From Paraprevotella stercoravium (lineage in GTDB: Bacteria; Bacteroidota; Bacteroidia; Bacteroidales; Bacteroidaceae): a stretch of 9,072 nt of DNA. The translations under genes were made by a program, and so were the position numbers. The stretch covers positions 1 through 9,072 of the forward strand of contig JAHLFU010000211.1 in the NCBI GenBank assembly GCA_018883665.1. The letters run 5' to 3'. The notes below the pieces were generated by a model. That model was not told the DNA's origin and searched no databases. It worked only from the letters and a program-made list of their open reading frames with translations. Within the stretch, counting starts at the first letter, position 1. Each line of letters begins with the position of its first letter. Of this stretch, positions 1 through 7,488 are shown one piece after another.

Positions 1-1039
1 AGGCCTGGAATTTCACCTTCTGGAAATTAATGGTTTTCAAATCAATACAACGGATGGCCGAATTCCAGGCCGTACGGTAGTAAATGCGCAAGGCATCCAG
101 ATCGGTAGCCGTGGTCCACTGGGTAGCACTGGGCAGTCCTTCGGGCATATGTGCCGTATCAGAATGCTCTATTCCAATCGGAATATCAAAATTGTTCATA
201 ATCTGAAAGGCCTGCAACACAGCGGCATGTGTGGTTTCCTGCTGCGGAGCCGTTGCTTGATAGAAGGCAGCCCGTACAAAGCGCGACGGCGGAGTGACAT
301 CTCCCGGAAGTCCCAGATGGGCACTTCCGGCACCAAAGGAATTCAGGGTGAGTGTTCCCAGTTTGTTCTGCGGCGCCGTACCCGGAAGCAGATTCACATA
401 GTTGTTCAGGTTTGTACACTGCCAGTCAAAACCCGGTGAGTTGGTCAATACACCGATTTCATTCTCATACAGTCGGATCTCTCCTCCGTTCACAATTTCC
501 AGCACCACCTGACGTCCGCTCTTGTCGGCAATACGCCAGTGCACCGTCGAGGCACGCGGATCAATGGAAGTCACCCGTACAGTGGGCAAAGCCTGTTTTA
601 CTTCATCCACCGTAGCAAAGGAAGACAGCATCCACGATACCAGCTGGAAATCAGAGATCGTGATATCATTCTTGGCCGGATCATAAGCCGGATAACCGCC
701 ATAGCCCGGGAAATAGAAGAGACCGGCAGACAGCCCGCATTCATTGATGCCCTCGGTCACAAACTCTTTCTGCTCCACACTCAGCCCCACATAACCATAG
801 CGCGCCTTGAAGCGCATACCCTGCACTCCGTTCGGGGTGTACGACTGCTGTTCATAACCGCGCGGCACCACCACATACTGACTGTTCAGCAAACTTCCGC
901 CCCACTCTATCGTGCGCGAAAGCACTGTGGCCCCGGTTTTGGTTTTCAACGTAATACCTGTGCAGGCTTCCGACTCCATCGTCGGTACAAAAGCCATCAG
1001 GGCCATCAGCCCCATCGCTTTCCAAAAACTTTTTCTCAT
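1..1039 (-). CDS. Choloylglycine hydrolase-family amidase (bile salt hydrolase / penicillin V acylase-like), 3' end cut off
   Basis: The frame is open from an ATG at 1039 to the left edge (346 codons), close to the usual 320-355 residues of the family, so only a few C-terminal residues should be missing. Residues 1-25 form a signal peptide (basic start, Met/Leu/Ala core) ending Ser-Glu-Ala before Cys26, so export would expose the N-terminal nucleophile cysteine. Family landmarks are CTGITLK at 26-32, Arg42 in RTIEW, NECGL at 99-103, FYFPGY at 108-113, Asn200 in LTNSPG, and Arg253 in SRFVRAAF. Against the clostridial bile salt hydrolase numbering these correspond to Cys2, Arg18, Asn175 and Arg228. 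The usual Asp21 is Glu45, and the Asn82 position appears to be Tyr109, as in penicillin V acylases. It cleaves linear amide bonds, probably in the periplasm; whether the substrate is conjugated bile salt, penicillin V or another N-acyl amide is open. The start is preceded by an A-rich stretch without a Shine-Dalgarno sequence, normal for this phylum. Confidence 0.9.
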   Translation of the reverse strand, partial: MRKSFWKAMGLMALMAFVPTMESEACTGITLKTKTGATVLSRTIEWGGSLLNSQYVVVPRGYEQQSYTPNGVQGMRFKARYGYVGLSVEQKEFVTEGINECGLSAGLFYFPGYGGYPAYDPAKNDITISDFQLVSWMLSSFATVDEVKQALPTVRVTSIDPRASTVHWRIADKSGRQVVLEIVNGGEIRLYENEIGVLTNSPGFDWQCTNLNNYVNLLPGTAPQNKLGTLTLNSFGAGSAHLGLPGDVTPPSRFVRAAFYQATAPQQETTHAAVLQAFQIMNNFDIPIGIEHSDTAHMPEGLPSATQWTTATDLDALRIYYRTAWNSAIRCIDLKTINFQKVKFQA

Positions 1040-1070
1040 TTTTTCATAATTTGGGTTAGTACATAAAATG

Positions 1071-1097
1071 AAGAGCACCGCCAAAGCAGATGCTCTT
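1071..1097 (-). other. Hairpin between the efflux operon and the amidase gene
   Basis: AAGAGCA (1071-1077) and TGCTCTT (1091-1097) are perfect 7-bp complements around a 13-nt loop. On the minus strand the hairpin is followed by CATTTTATG. It lies close to the predicted amidase transcription start. It could be a 5' stabilising hairpin of the amidase mRNA or a weak terminator of read-through from the outer-membrane factor gene; the T-tract is poor for a strong terminator. Confidence 0.4.
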
Positions 1098-1099
1098 AT

Positions 1100-1118
1100 G
1101 CGAATATACACAATTCGC
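1100..1118. promoter_or_regulatory. Operator-like inverted repeat overlapping the amidase promoter
   Basis: GCGAAT at 1100-1105 and ATTCGC at 1113-1118 form a perfect 6-bp inverted repeat with 7 bp between the arms (19 bp overall). It covers the putative -7 element. Size and placement fit a dimeric repressor site, but no regulator gene is present in the window and no known operator is recognised. Confidence 0.3.
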
Positions 1119-1132
1119 GGTTGACTCCCAAA
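1101..1132 (-). promoter_or_regulatory. Putative Bacteroides-type promoter for the amidase gene
   Basis: Read on the minus strand there is TTTG at 1132-1129, a 20-nt spacer, then TATATTCG at 1108-1101, which matches TAnnTTTG at all but one position. Transcription would start near 1096, giving a leader of about 57 nt before the ATG at 1039. This would let the amidase be expressed separately from the efflux operon that ends at 1163. The call rests on spacing and motif only. Confidence 0.5.
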
Positions 1133-1162
1133 TAATTAAACTGATATTATAGAAAAAAGGAA

Positions 1163-2557
1163 TTAGTTTGTCCAGCCTCCACCTAAAGCCTTGTAAAGCT
1201 GCACCAGAGCCAGTTGTTTGCCCAAGACGGCATCACTCATGCTCAGCTGCGCGTCGAAATATCCGCGCTGGGCATCCAGCACATCCAGATAACTGATATA
1301 TCCGTTCAGGTATTGCAGATTGGCCAGCTTGTTGTTGCTGTAGGCCGCGTCTTCCAGTTTCTTGCGCGAAGCGAATACCTCCTTGCTCTTGTTAAAGCCG
1401 GTCAGGGCATTCCGAACTTCCTTAAAGGCGATGATCACCTGTTTCTCATATTGATATACCTGCTGCTCATAAGCCGCCTTTTTGGCCTTGAGCTGTGCCC
1501 GGTTGCGCCCCATGGCAAAAATCGGAGCCAGCAGATTCGCACTCAGGAAATGTGCCGGCGAACGGAAAAAATCCTGTAACTCCCCGCTCTCCAGTCCATA
1601 CTGTGCCGTCAGCGTCAGTTTGGGAAAGAGATTGGTAAAGGCCACACCCACCTCCGCATTGGCTGCCATCAGTGTTTTTTCGGCAGCCCGTATATCCGGA
1701 CGGCGCTCCAGCAGAGCCGATGAAAGTCCTGTCGGAATGTCCTTGTCGGCCCACTGCGATGCGATCTGTTCCAGTTCCACACGGGGTATCTCATAAGGGA
1801 AGTTTCCGGTAAGCAGGGCTATCTCGTTTTCCTTTTCAGAAATGGACCGTTCCAGATCGGGCACCAGGGTAGCCGTACGCGCCAGCTCCACCTGTGCCTG
1901 CTGGTAAGAAGTTTCCGAGGTCAGACCGCCCTCAAAACGGATTTTGGCCAGCCGCACACCCTCCTCACGGGCCCGTAACGTCTGGCGTACGATCTTCAGC
2001 CGGTGATCCAGCGCCACCAGTTCGAAATACGACTGTGCCATCTGTGCCACCAGACTCACCTGCAGTGCCTGACGGTTGTCCATGGCTCCCAACAGCTGGG
2101 CCTTGCTTTTCTCCAGTCCCCAGCGCTGGTTTCCCCAAAGATCCACCTCCCACGACAGAAGGAATTTCCCGGTCAGCTCGGGTGAGGACTTATAATGGTT
2201 TCCGCCATAGTTTTCTGCATCCTTGTCGGCATACAGTTTACCGTCTATTTGCGGAAAGAGTTTACTCAGATCCACCCGTTTCAAGGCAGCCAGTTCCTTG
2301 ATCTTGGCCTGTGCCGTAAGCATATCCTTGTTCTGGTCCAGTGTCTTACGGATCAGACCTTGCAGAATCGTGTCTCCGTACACTTCCCACCAGGGCATGT
2401 CGGCAAAGGAAGCCGTGTCCGCCTCAGCCGTCTTATCCCGATTCAGTTCCGGCAGTTTCATTTCCGGCCGCACATATTCCTTGCCCAGCTTGCACGAGGC
2501 CAGCAACATCAGAACCAGACAGTAACCTGTATATAGAGCTATTTTATATGATTTCAT
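1163..2557 (-). CDS. RND efflux outer-membrane factor lipoprotein (NodT/OprM/TolC family)
   Basis: This 464-residue protein is the normal length for an OprM/NodT-type outer-membrane factor. Residues 1-21 are a lipoprotein signal peptide with the lipobox LASC (Cys22), so the mature protein should be acylated at its N terminus. The segment with PWWEVYGD at about 54-61 is the conserved opening of the family. Two outer-membrane efflux domains follow, with long heptad-like helices such as the one around QVELARTATL and the second-repeat motif RRPDIRAAE. The end, LVQLYKALGGGW, is also characteristic. The trimer would form the outer-membrane channel and periplasmic tunnel that takes substrate from the RND pump. 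Its ATG overlaps the pump gene stop (ATGA, 2554-2557), implying coupled translation. It is the last gene of the operon; a run of T follows its stop, but without a convincing hairpin. Confidence 0.95.
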   Translation of the reverse strand: MKSYKIALYTGYCLVLMLLASCKLGKEYVRPEMKLPELNRDKTAEADTASFADMPWWEVYGDTILQGLIRKTLDQNKDMLTAQAKIKELAALKRVDLSKLFPQIDGKLYADKDAENYGGNHYKSSPELTGKFLLSWEVDLWGNQRWGLEKSKAQLLGAMDNRQALQVSLVAQMAQSYFELVALDHRLKIVRQTLRAREEGVRLAKIRFEGGLTSETSYQQAQVELARTATLVPDLERSISEKENEIALLTGNFPYEIPRVELEQIASQWADKDIPTGLSSALLERRPDIRAAEKTLMAANAEVGVAFTNLFPKLTLTAQYGLESGELQDFFRSPAHFLSANLLAPIFAMGRNRAQLKAKKAAYEQQVYQYEKQVIIAFKEVRNALTGFNKSKEVFASRKKLEDAAYSNNKLANLQYLNGYISYLDVLDAQRGYFDAQLSMSDAVLGKQLALVQLYKALGGGWTN

Positions 2558-5500
2558 GACTTCTTGAATTTTAAAGTAAGCTTATTTTTCATCTTGTTGA
2601 TATAGACAAAGAAGAAAGGTACCAGCAGGATACCGATCACCACGGCCACAATCATTCCGAAGAACACACCGGTACCGATAGCCCGTCGGCTTGCGGAGCC
2701 CGGTCCGGCAGCCATCACCATCGGCAGCATACCGAGGATAAAGGCCAGAGAGGTCATCAGAATCGGACGGAAACGCAGACTTGCCGCATGGAGTGTCGCC
2801 TCTACCAGTCCCTTGCCGGCATCCACCTGTTCCTTGGCAAACTCCACAATCAGGATGGCGTTCTTGGCCGCCAGACCCATCAGCATCACCAGACCGATCT
2901 GGAAATACACATCATTCTCCAGTCCACACAGCCACACACCCAGATAGGCTCCCAGTGCCGCTACAGGCAGAGAAAGGAGTACGGCCACCGGAATGAGCCA
3001 GCTTTCATACAGGGCAGCCAGGAACAGGAACACGAAGACAAACACCAGAGTCAGCACCAGTCCGGTCTGTCCGCCGGCCTGTTTCTCCTGATAAGAGAGT
3101 CCGCTCCACTCCAGTCCGATATTTTCGGGCAGATGTTTCTGCGCAATCTCTTCGAGCGCCGCCATGGCCTGTCCGGTAGAATATCCTTTGGCCGCCTCAC
3201 CACGGATCACGGATGAGGTAAACATATTGAAACGCTTGATACTTCCCGGTCCAGTCGTATAGGTGGCGTCACCGAACGAAGTCAACGGGATCATGGCATT
3301 GTTCTCACCACGCACAAAGAACAGATTGATGTTCTCCTTATGCTCGCGGTAAGGAGCCTCCGCCTGAATATATACCTTATATACTCGGTTGAACATATTG
3401 AAGTCATTCACATAAAGCGAACCGGTATAAGCTTTCATGGTCGAGAACACATCGGCCAACGGCACGCCCGAGAACTTCACCTTGTCACGGTCCACATCAA
3501 AGTACAACTGTGGGATCTCGGCCTGAAGCGAAGATGAAAGTCCGGTCAGCTCCTTACGCTGCGATGCATAATACATCAACGTATCCACCGCCTGCACCAG
3601 ATTTTCGAACGAAGCCTCACCGCGTGCTTCCAGCTGCATCTCAAAACCGCCAGACGATCCCAATCCCGGAATAACCGGAGGCGTAGACAGATAGACCTTA
3701 CATTCCGGATATGTGGAAATCTCCCGACGCACCGCTGCCATAATATCCTCGATGGTTTCGTCTTCACGCTCCTGCCATGGTTTCAGAATCACCGTCAGCT
3801 CGCTGCGGCTCTGGTTGGTACCCACACGCGGACTGCTTCCGGTCACATTCTGCACATAAGCCACCGACGGCTGTTTCATGATGAAATCAATCGCCCGGTC
3901 GGTCACCTTACGGGTACGCTCCAGCGTCGCACCTTCCGGCAGTTCCAGCTCCACCTTAAAATATCCCTGGTCCTCTACCGGGAGGAAACTCGTAGGAATC
4001 AGCTGATGCAATACCAGAATCAGCACGATGGCAGTACCGAAGGAAGCCATCACCCGGCGCGGGTTACTGATAAAGCCGCGTATGCCGCGCTCATAAGTAC
4101 GGTTACCCAGTCCGAGCCAATGATTGATCTTACGGAACACGATGTGTTTCTTCTTGCCGGGCACCGCCGGTTTCAGAATGAGCGAACACATCACCGGGCT
4201 CAGTGTCAGTGCCACCACCGTAGAGATGATTACCGACACGGCAATGGTAATGGTAAACTGACGATACAGCATTCCCGTAATACCGGAAAGGAAACTTACC
4301 GGTACGAATACCGCCACCAGCACCAATGAAGTGGCGATCAAGGCACCGCACAGTCCGTCCATCGCCTTCTTGGTCGCCTCATAGGCTCCCAGATGCTCCT
4401 CTTCCATAATGCGTTCCACATTCTCCACCACCACAATGGCGTCGTCCACCACGATACCGATGGCCAGTACGAGTCCCAGCAGTGTCAACATATTCAGCGA
4501 GAAACCGAAGATCAGCATGAAACCGAAGGTACCGATCAGTGAGATAGGCACCGCCACAATCGGAATCAGGGTGGCTCGCCAGCTCTGCAAAGACAGGAAG
4601 ACCACAAAGATCACCAGTACCAGAGCCTCGAACAGGGTTTTATATACTTCGTGAATAGACTCGGAAATATAGGTCGTCATATCAAATGGCACCTCATAGG
4701 AAACACCTTCGGGAAAGTTCTTGCTCAGTTCGTCCATGGTCTGTTTCACCCGGTTGGCCACCTCCATGGCATTGGCTCCCGGCAACATATAGATACCCAG
4801 CACCGCCGCGTTTCCTCCGTTGATACCACTCTCCGTGTTATAGGAAGAAGCCTCAAGCGATACCCGTGCCACATCACGCAGACGGATAATCGAACCGTCG
4901 GCATTGGCCCGGATCACGATATCCTCAAACTGGCTCACGGTAGAGAGTCGTCCCTTGGTTGTGATCGGAATGGTGATATCCAGCCCGTCCATAGGCTGCT
5001 GTCCCAGCACACCGGCAGCAGCCTCACTGTTCTGGTCCTTCAGAGCTGCCTGTAAGTCCTTCACCGTCAGACCGAAATTAGCCAGCTTGTCGGGCTGCAC
5101 CCAGATCTGCATGGCATAATATCGTCCGCCCACGCTCGATACACGTCCCACTCCCGGAATACGGCGCAGCAGGTCCTGCACATTCAGCGTGGCGAAGTTA
5201 CTCAGATAAATCTCGTCGAATTTCGGATCGGTCGAAGTCAGGCAGATCGTCATCAGCTGGCTGGCCGCCTGTTTCTCCACCGAAATACCGTTCTGCACCA
5301 CTTCGGCCGGCAGACGAGACTCTGCCAGTTTCAGGCGGTTCTGGATTTCTACAGCCGCCAGATCGGGATCGCTCGACACGTCAAAAGTCACTGTTGCCGA
5401 GAATCCTCCCGAGTTGGAACTGCTTGATTCCATGTACAGCATACCCGGCGTACCGTTGAGTTCCTGCTCGATGGGAGTAGCCACCGCCTGCGACACCGTC

Positions 5501-5667
5501 ATGGCACTGGCACCCGGATAGGACGCGCTGATTTTCACCACTGGGGGCGTAATCTGCGGATATTGGTCTACGGGCAGCATCGTCAGTCCGATCATACCCA
5601 CAATGACAATAACGATGGAAACCACCGCCGAGAATACCGGGTGGTCTATAAAGAAGTTTACTTTCAT
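2554..5667 (-). CDS. RND (HAE1/AcrB-type) inner-membrane multidrug efflux pump
   Basis: The protein has 1037 residues when started at the ATG at 5667, so that it begins MKVNFFIDHPVF, the canonical HAE1 opening. An in-frame ATG at 5709 would add 14 atypical residues and run into the upstream gene. It shows the full RND plan: TM1 at about 9-29, the porter domain with PVDQYPQITPP at 32-42, TM2-TM6 from about 345, a second porter half from about 565, and TM8-TM12 from about 867. Proton-relay residues are present: Asp408-Asp409 in IVVDDAIVVVENVER (TM4) and Lys935 in GLAAKNAILIVEFA (TM10). It would be a trimeric proton/drug antiporter taking substrates from the periplasm and outer leaflet. The switch-loop segment (about 609-618) is polar, TGSSPRVGTN, without the two phenylalanines of E. 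coli AcrB. Substrates cannot be told from the sequence. It lies 25 nt after the fusion protein gene and overlaps the outer-membrane factor by 4 nt. Confidence 0.97.
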   Translation of the reverse strand: MKVNFFIDHPVFSAVVSIVIVIVGMIGLTMLPVDQYPQITPPVVKISASYPGASAMTVSQAVATPIEQELNGTPGMLYMESSSSNSGGFSATVTFDVSSDPDLAAVEIQNRLKLAESRLPAEVVQNGISVEKQAASQLMTICLTSTDPKFDEIYLSNFATLNVQDLLRRIPGVGRVSSVGGRYYAMQIWVQPDKLANFGLTVKDLQAALKDQNSEAAAGVLGQQPMDGLDITIPITTKGRLSTVSQFEDIVIRANADGSIIRLRDVARVSLEASSYNTESGINGGNAAVLGIYMLPGANAMEVANRVKQTMDELSKNFPEGVSYEVPFDMTTYISESIHEVYKTLFEALVLVIFVVFLSLQSWRATLIPIVAVPISLIGTFGFMLIFGFSLNMLTLLGLVLAIGIVVDDAIVVVENVERIMEEEHLGAYEATKKAMDGLCGALIATSLVLVAVFVPVSFLSGITGMLYRQFTITIAVSVIISTVVALTLSPVMCSLILKPAVPGKKKHIVFRKINHWLGLGNRTYERGIRGFISNPRRVMASFGTAIVLILVLHQLIPTSFLPVEDQGYFKVELELPEGATLERTRKVTDRAIDFIMKQPSVAYVQNVTGSSPRVGTNQSRSELTVILKPWQEREDETIEDIMAAVRREISTYPECKVYLSTPPVIPGLGSSGGFEMQLEARGEASFENLVQAVDTLMYYASQRKELTGLSSSLQAEIPQLYFDVDRDKVKFSGVPLADVFSTMKAYTGSLYVNDFNMFNRVYKVYIQAEAPYREHKENINLFFVRGENNAMIPLTSFGDATYTTGPGSIKRFNMFTSSVIRGEAAKGYSTGQAMAALEEIAQKHLPENIGLEWSGLSYQEKQAGGQTGLVLTLVFVFVFLFLAALYESWLIPVAVLLSLPVAALGAYLGVWLCGLENDVYFQIGLVMLMGLAAKNAILIVEFAKEQVDAGKGLVEATLHAASLRFRPILMTSLAFILGMLPMVMAAGPGSASRRAIGTGVFFGMIVAVVIGILLVPFFFVYINKMKNKLTLKFKKS

Positions 5668-5692
5668 ACTTGAGATTCTATTAAGGTTACAC

Positions 5693-6910
5693 TTACTTGG
5701 TCTGGGCATTTCCCGCTGCCGGCTGAGCGTTTGCCAGTTTTGCCGGACCGTTGCTGATCTGCACCTTCATTCCCGGCGACAGCTTGTGATAGCCCTCCGT
5801 AACGATTTCCTCTCCGGGTGCCAATCCGCGTTCTACCACCACCTGGTTGTCCTGCTCCGGTCCCAGTTCGATGAAACGCTTCTCCACTGTCTGGTTCTTG
5901 CGTACCACATAAATATAGGCACCCCCCTTTTCTATAATCACCGCCTTCATCGGCACCGACACCGCGTCCTCACGCACATCGAGCAGCAGTTTCACCTTGG
6001 TAAACTGTCCCGGCAGCAAGGTATTCTCCGGATTCGGCATCTCGGCACGCACCGAGAATGTTCCCGTCCGCGGATCCACCTGCGGCTCGGCAAAGTCAAC
6101 CAGTCCCTTATACGGATACTGCGAGTTGTCGGCCAGCGTTATGGTGATATACGGCTGCCAGGAACGGTTTTCCACCTGACGTCCCAAATTCACATTACGC
6201 TCCTTGCTCTTCAGATAGTCCAGCGCCGTCATGCTGAAATCCACCAGCACCGTATCGCTTTTCATTACGGTAGCCAGTTTCGATTTGCCTCCCGATCCCA
6301 CCAGGGTACCCAGATCCACCAGGCGCTCACTGATATTTCCGGAAATCGGCGAACGTACCACCGTATAGCCCAGTTCCATTTCCGCCTGATCCAGATCAGC
6401 CTGACTCATGCTCACCGAAGCCTTGGCGCTCTCATAAGCCGCTACGGCATTGTCCAGATCCAGCTGGCTGGCCGCGTTCTGCTCATAAAGCGGACGGATT
6501 CGGTTCAGGTCATGTTGTGCCTTACGCTCCTGCGCCTTATCCTTATTGAGCTGTGCCCGGGCCTTGTCCACCTTGGCCTTATACTGACGCTGGTCAATTA
6601 CGAAAAGTGTCTGTCCCTTTTTCACATGTGTACCTTCTTCAAAAAGCATCTGCTCCAGGAAACCCTCCACACGGGCATGCACCTCGACAAACTGCTGGGC
6701 ACGGACGCGTCCCACATACTCACCATACACATTCACATCCTGCTTGCCCACCTTCATGACCGACACGATGGCCTTTTCCTCCCGGACCACTTCCTTTCGG
6801 GACACATAATAATAAACCGTCACACCGGCAGCCACCAGCAGACAAATCAGAGCCAGATTTCTCTTTTTGATAAAGAAATAAGCACGCACATTCTGAAACG
6901 GGATCTTCAT
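5693..6910 (-). CDS. RND efflux membrane fusion protein (periplasmic adaptor, AcrA/MexA-type)
   Basis: This is a 405-residue adaptor of normal family length. A single N-terminal membrane segment lies at about 18-36 after a basic start. There is no lipobox, so it is probably anchored by this helix rather than by lipid as in E. coli AcrA. The order is lipoyl half (about 64-105, with ARVEGFLEQM and EEGTHVKKGQ), alpha-hairpin (about 108-180), second lipoyl half (SPISGNISERLVDLGTLV, about 187-204), beta-barrel (about 215-310, with VDPRTGTFSVRAEMPNPENT and LLPGQFTKV) and membrane-proximal domain (about 315-385). The Gln/Ala/Asn-rich tail is typical. It bridges the RND pump and the outer-membrane factor. 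It is the first gene of the operon. No Shine-Dalgarno sequence precedes the ATG; the region just upstream is A/T-rich. Confidence 0.96.
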   Translation of the reverse strand: MKIPFQNVRAYFFIKKRNLALICLLVAAGVTVYYYVSRKEVVREEKAIVSVMKVGKQDVNVYGEYVGRVRAQQFVEVHARVEGFLEQMLFEEGTHVKKGQTLFVIDQRQYKAKVDKARAQLNKDKAQERKAQHDLNRIRPLYEQNAASQLDLDNAVAAYESAKASVSMSQADLDQAEMELGYTVVRSPISGNISERLVDLGTLVGSGGKSKLATVMKSDTVLVDFSMTALDYLKSKERNVNLGRQVENRSWQPYITITLADNSQYPYKGLVDFAEPQVDPRTGTFSVRAEMPNPENTLLPGQFTKVKLLLDVREDAVSVPMKAVIIEKGGAYIYVVRKNQTVEKRFIELGPEQDNQVVVERGLAPGEEIVTEGYHKLSPGMKVQISNGPAKLANAQPAAGNAQTK

Positions 6911-7206
6911 AAAAACAATTGGTTTTGATATTAGTATTCTATTTTTCCTCTATTCTGTTCAAACTACACGGCAAATCACATGCCATAAGATTCCGGAAAA
7001 ACCGGCAGACGGCATCCTCGGGGGAAATATTCAGAAACCAACCATGTGGGAATCAATATTTTACATTTAAAAAAGCAAAATTTCCCTCCCGTATGAAGAA
7101 AGAATAAGACCAGAACGCAAGCTGTGGAATGTGTAGACAATCTCCCCAACCTTTTGGGACGGCGGGTGGGGTGCTATCATATTTTTCAGTTTTTTAAGCA
7201 CTTAGG
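6911..7206. other. Divergent intergenic region, no gene seen
   Basis: This stretch separates the leftward efflux operon from the rightward LysO transcription unit. I find no reading frame worth calling. The efflux operon promoter should lie here, but no good TAnnTTTG with a partner TTTG is visible on the minus strand; the nearest is TAGTTTG at 6966-6960, one base short and with no upstream element. A CCGG-AAAAA-CCGG mini-hairpin (6993-7005) is nested between TGCC (6980-6983) and GGCA (7010-7013). A GC-rich hairpin lies at 7144-7171. Confidence 0.6.
7144..7171 (+). other. GC-rich hairpin followed by T-rich DNA upstream of the LysO promoter
   Basis: CCCCAACC (7144-7151) can pair with GGGTGGGG (7164-7171) at 7 of 8 positions over a 12-nt loop. 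T-rich sequence (ATTTTT and TTTTTT) follows within about 25 nt on the plus strand. No plus-strand gene precedes it, so if it is a terminator it would stop antisense or divergent transcription and insulate the LysO promoter. The T-tracts are not immediately adjacent, which weakens the terminator reading. Confidence 0.3.
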
Positions 7207-7238
7207 CTTGCTTTATCCGAAAATAATCTCTACCTTTG
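7207..7238 (+). promoter_or_regulatory. Bacteroides-type promoter for the LysO transcription unit
   Basis: TACCTTTG at 7231-7238 is a perfect TAnnTTTG element. CTTG at 7207-7210 sits 20 nt upstream and matches the TTTG element at 3 of 4 bases. Transcription should start near 7244, leaving about 240 nt before the first LysO start at 7489, a long leader for this phylum. Confidence 0.7.
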
Positions 7239-7262
7239 CTCCGTAAAATCATATCAGGACTT

Positions 7263-7373
7263 ATGAGCGCATATAACAATTACATTCACAATCTTCTGAT
7301 GAAGCACAGCCACATCCAGCTTTGCTTCATGGCGGTGTGTGCTCATTGGTTTACCGGTTTTTCTTCCTTATAA
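7263..7373 (+). CDS. Possible 36-residue leader peptide upstream of the LysO genes
   Basis: An ATG at 7263, about 18 nt after the predicted transcription start, opens a 36-codon frame that ends at TAA 7371-7373. AGGA at 7256-7259 precedes it but is only 3 nt from the ATG, closer than usual. The peptide starts MSAYNNYIHNLL and ends HWFTGFSSL; it has four His, two Cys and one Lys, no run of a single amino acid, no clear signal peptide and no recognisable family. Its position between promoter and transporter, and its stop codon lying in the 5' arm of a stem that ends beside the downstream ribosome binding site, suggest a regulatory leader frame. It is not in frame with the downstream gene. It could also be a chance frame inside a structured untranslated leader. 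Confidence 0.35.
   Translation: MSAYNNYIHNLLMKHSHIQLCFMAVCAHWFTGFSSL
7299..7330 (+). other. Hairpin inside the LysO leader
   Basis: ATGAAGCA (7299-7306) and TGCTTCAT (7323-7330) are perfect 8-bp complements around a 16-nt loop. It lies within the possible leader frame, so ribosome movement would open it. There is no T-tract after it, so it is not a simple terminator. Confidence 0.45.
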
Positions 7374-7472
7374 ATAATATTCCCTTTTTATTATTCGGAC
7401 GTCGGGACATATCAGCTCATGCTGTATATGCTCGTATGCGTCTTTGTATCCCATTTATGTACCATTATTTAT
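7370..7472 (+). promoter_or_regulatory. Possible long-range stem ending beside the LysO ribosome binding site
   Basis: ATAAATAAT (7370-7378) is a perfect 9-nt complement of ATTATTTAT (7464-7472). The 3' arm ends one base before the AGGAGGA at 7474-7480, and the 5' arm includes the stop codon of the leader frame. Between the arms CATATCAGC (7408-7416) and GCTG-t-ATATG (7421-7430) form a further 9-bp hairpin with one bulge and a 4-nt loop. The layout fits translational control, but the long-range arms are A/T only, so pairing by chance is possible. Confidence 0.3.
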
Positions 7473-7488
7473 CAGGAGGAATTATTTT

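Noticed and set aside
539..1066. A 175-codon plus-strand open frame
   Set aside because: It is antisense to the choloylglycine-hydrolase-family gene, whose catalytic residues and signal peptide are clear; no family features in this frame.
1150..1165. Intrinsic terminator immediately after the outer-membrane factor gene (T-run on the minus strand)
   Set aside because: The T-run is present but I find no stable stem directly upstream of it.
5665..5709. Earlier in-frame start of the RND pump at 5709
   Set aside because: It adds 14 residues without family similarity and overlaps the upstream gene; the ATG at 5667 gives the standard N terminus.
5603..6928. A 441-codon plus-strand open frame opposite the membrane fusion protein gene
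   Set aside because: It lies entirely antisense to a well-supported gene, has the His/Arg/Leu-rich make-up of a shadow frame, and shows no domain.
7156..7171. G-quadruplex in the G-rich stretch
   Set aside because: Only three runs of three or more G are present, so a canonical intramolecular quadruplex is not supported.
7444..7488. Earlier in-frame start of the LysO N-terminal half at 7444
   Set aside because: No ribosome binding site; the AGGAGGA at 7474-7480 is correctly spaced for the ATG at 7489, which also gives the family N terminus.
7239..7488. A lysine riboswitch in front of the exporter
   Set aside because: I see no lysine-riboswitch core motifs and the leader structure is simpler than that class; a covariance-model search would settle it.
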